From an uncultured Lachnospiraceae bacterium (GTDB lineage: Bacteria > Bacillota > Clostridia > Lachnospirales > Lachnospiraceae): a stretch of DNA of 7,132 bases. The position numbers were made by a program, and so were the translations under genes. The notes under the pieces are model-generated. The model was not told the DNA's origin. It ran no database searches and saw nothing but the letters and a program-made list of their open reading frames with translations. This document shows positions 6,621 to 7,132 of this stretch, piece by piece. Within the stretch, counting starts at the first letter, position 1. The number at the start of each line of letters is the position of its first letter. The stretch lies in contig CAKRJK010000072.1 of the NCBI GenBank assembly GCA_934351705.1, forward strand, positions 1 to 7,132. The letters run 5' to 3'.

Positions 6621-7132
6621 ATGGCACAGTTAGAAGTAAGGCATTTGGTGGTCGGAGCAGTTGCAACAAACTGTTATCTGGCAGAGAATACAAAGACAAA
6701 AGAAGCGTTGATCGTCGATCCGGGTGACGGAGCAGCACACATCAAGAAATTGTTAAAAGAGGACGGGATGAATCCCGTTGCGATTCTTCTGACACACGGA
6801 CATTTTGACCATGCAATGGCGGCACGGGAATTGGCGGACGCTTTCGGAATCAAAATATATGCACACGAGCACGAAAAAGAGACTTTGGAGACGCCGCAGA
6901 TTAATCTGTCGGGTATGCTCGGACACCGGGACCGATACAGTGCAGACTGTTATGTCAAAGACCATGAGATACTGCATCTGGCAGGCTTTGAGATCGAAGT
7001 GCTTCACACACCGGGACATACGCTGGGCGGCGTGTGCTATTATTTCAAAGAGGAAGACGTTGTCTTTTCGGGTGACACCTTATTTTGCCAGTCGGTGGGA
7101 AGAACCGATTTCCCGACCGGAAGTGCTTCCAC
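6621..7132 (+). CDS. MBL-fold metallo-hydrolase, glyoxalase II-like, partial (3' end beyond window)
   Basis: An open frame from ATG 6621, with GGGAGG at 6611-6616, runs 170 complete codons to the window edge without a stop. It shows the metallo-beta-lactamase fold of the short glyoxalase II-like branch: TNCYL (16-20), LIVDPGD (30-36), the metal-binding THGHFDH (58-64: H59, H61, D63, H64), HTPGHTLGG (129-137) with H133, and FSGDTLF (149-155) with the bridging D152, then GRTDFPTGS (160-168). These residues bind two metal ions and activate water for thioester hydrolysis in hydroxyacylglutathione hydrolase-like enzymes. The true substrate here is unknown; Clostridia generally lack glutathione, so another acyl-thiol is plausible. 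It lies 11 nt after rel, so the two are likely co-transcribed. A normal member is about 200-215 residues, so perhaps 35-45 residues are missing. Confidence 0.93.
   Translation, partial: MAQLEVRHLVVGAVATNCYLAENTKTKEALIVDPGDGAAHIKKLLKEDGMNPVAILLTHGHFDHAMAARELADAFGIKIYAHEHEKETLETPQINLSGMLGHRDRYSADCYVKDHEILHLAGFEIEVLHTPGHTLGGVCYYFKEEDVVFSGDTLFCQSVGRTDFPTGSAS

Overview
The window reads as a chromosomal segment of a low-to-moderate GC Gram-positive anaerobe, most likely a Clostridia member of the Lachnospiraceae type. The evidence is AT-leaning DNA, strong purine-rich ribosome binding sites, an ECF-type vitamin transporter S component, a single long RXKD-type Rel protein followed by a metallo-beta-lactamase-fold hydrolase, and an Rpn-like coiled-coil tail. 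Every gene that can be supported is on the + strand. The taxonomic placement is inferred from protein style, not from a search.

Layout: (1) 2-244, the 3' end of a gene ending in a charged coiled coil, probably an Rpn/PD-(D/E)XK nuclease-transposase family protein. (2) 245-435, an intergenic region with a good sigma-A-like promoter (TTGAAA-17-TATGAT) and an imperfect 11-bp hairpin at the predicted transcript start. (3) 436-4198, five closely spaced genes (gaps of 12, 10, 35 and 19 nt) that look like one transcription unit: ECF transporter S component, exodeoxyribonuclease III, 1-phosphofructokinase-family kinase, cyclophilin-type peptidyl-prolyl isomerase, and a GNAT acetyltransferase with a degenerate HAD-like N-terminal region. 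(4) 4199-4302, an intergenic region with a second promoter (perfect TATAAT), an 8-bp direct repeat and a possible 10-codon upstream ORF that touches the next start codon. (5) 4303-7132, a full-length bifunctional (p)ppGpp synthetase/hydrolase followed after 11 nt by an MBL-fold glyoxalase II-like hydrolase that runs off the window.

Functionally this is mostly housekeeping: vitamin uptake, base-excision repair, sugar-phosphate metabolism, protein folding and the stringent response. The five-gene unit is a mixed set with no obvious single pathway, so co-transcription may reflect lineage-specific clustering. I found no CRISPR array, tRNA, rRNA, insertion sequence or phage module, and no convincing evidence of a wholly new system. 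The items most worth a second look are the HAD-like/GNAT fusion, the leader hairpin before the transporter gene and the rel leader.
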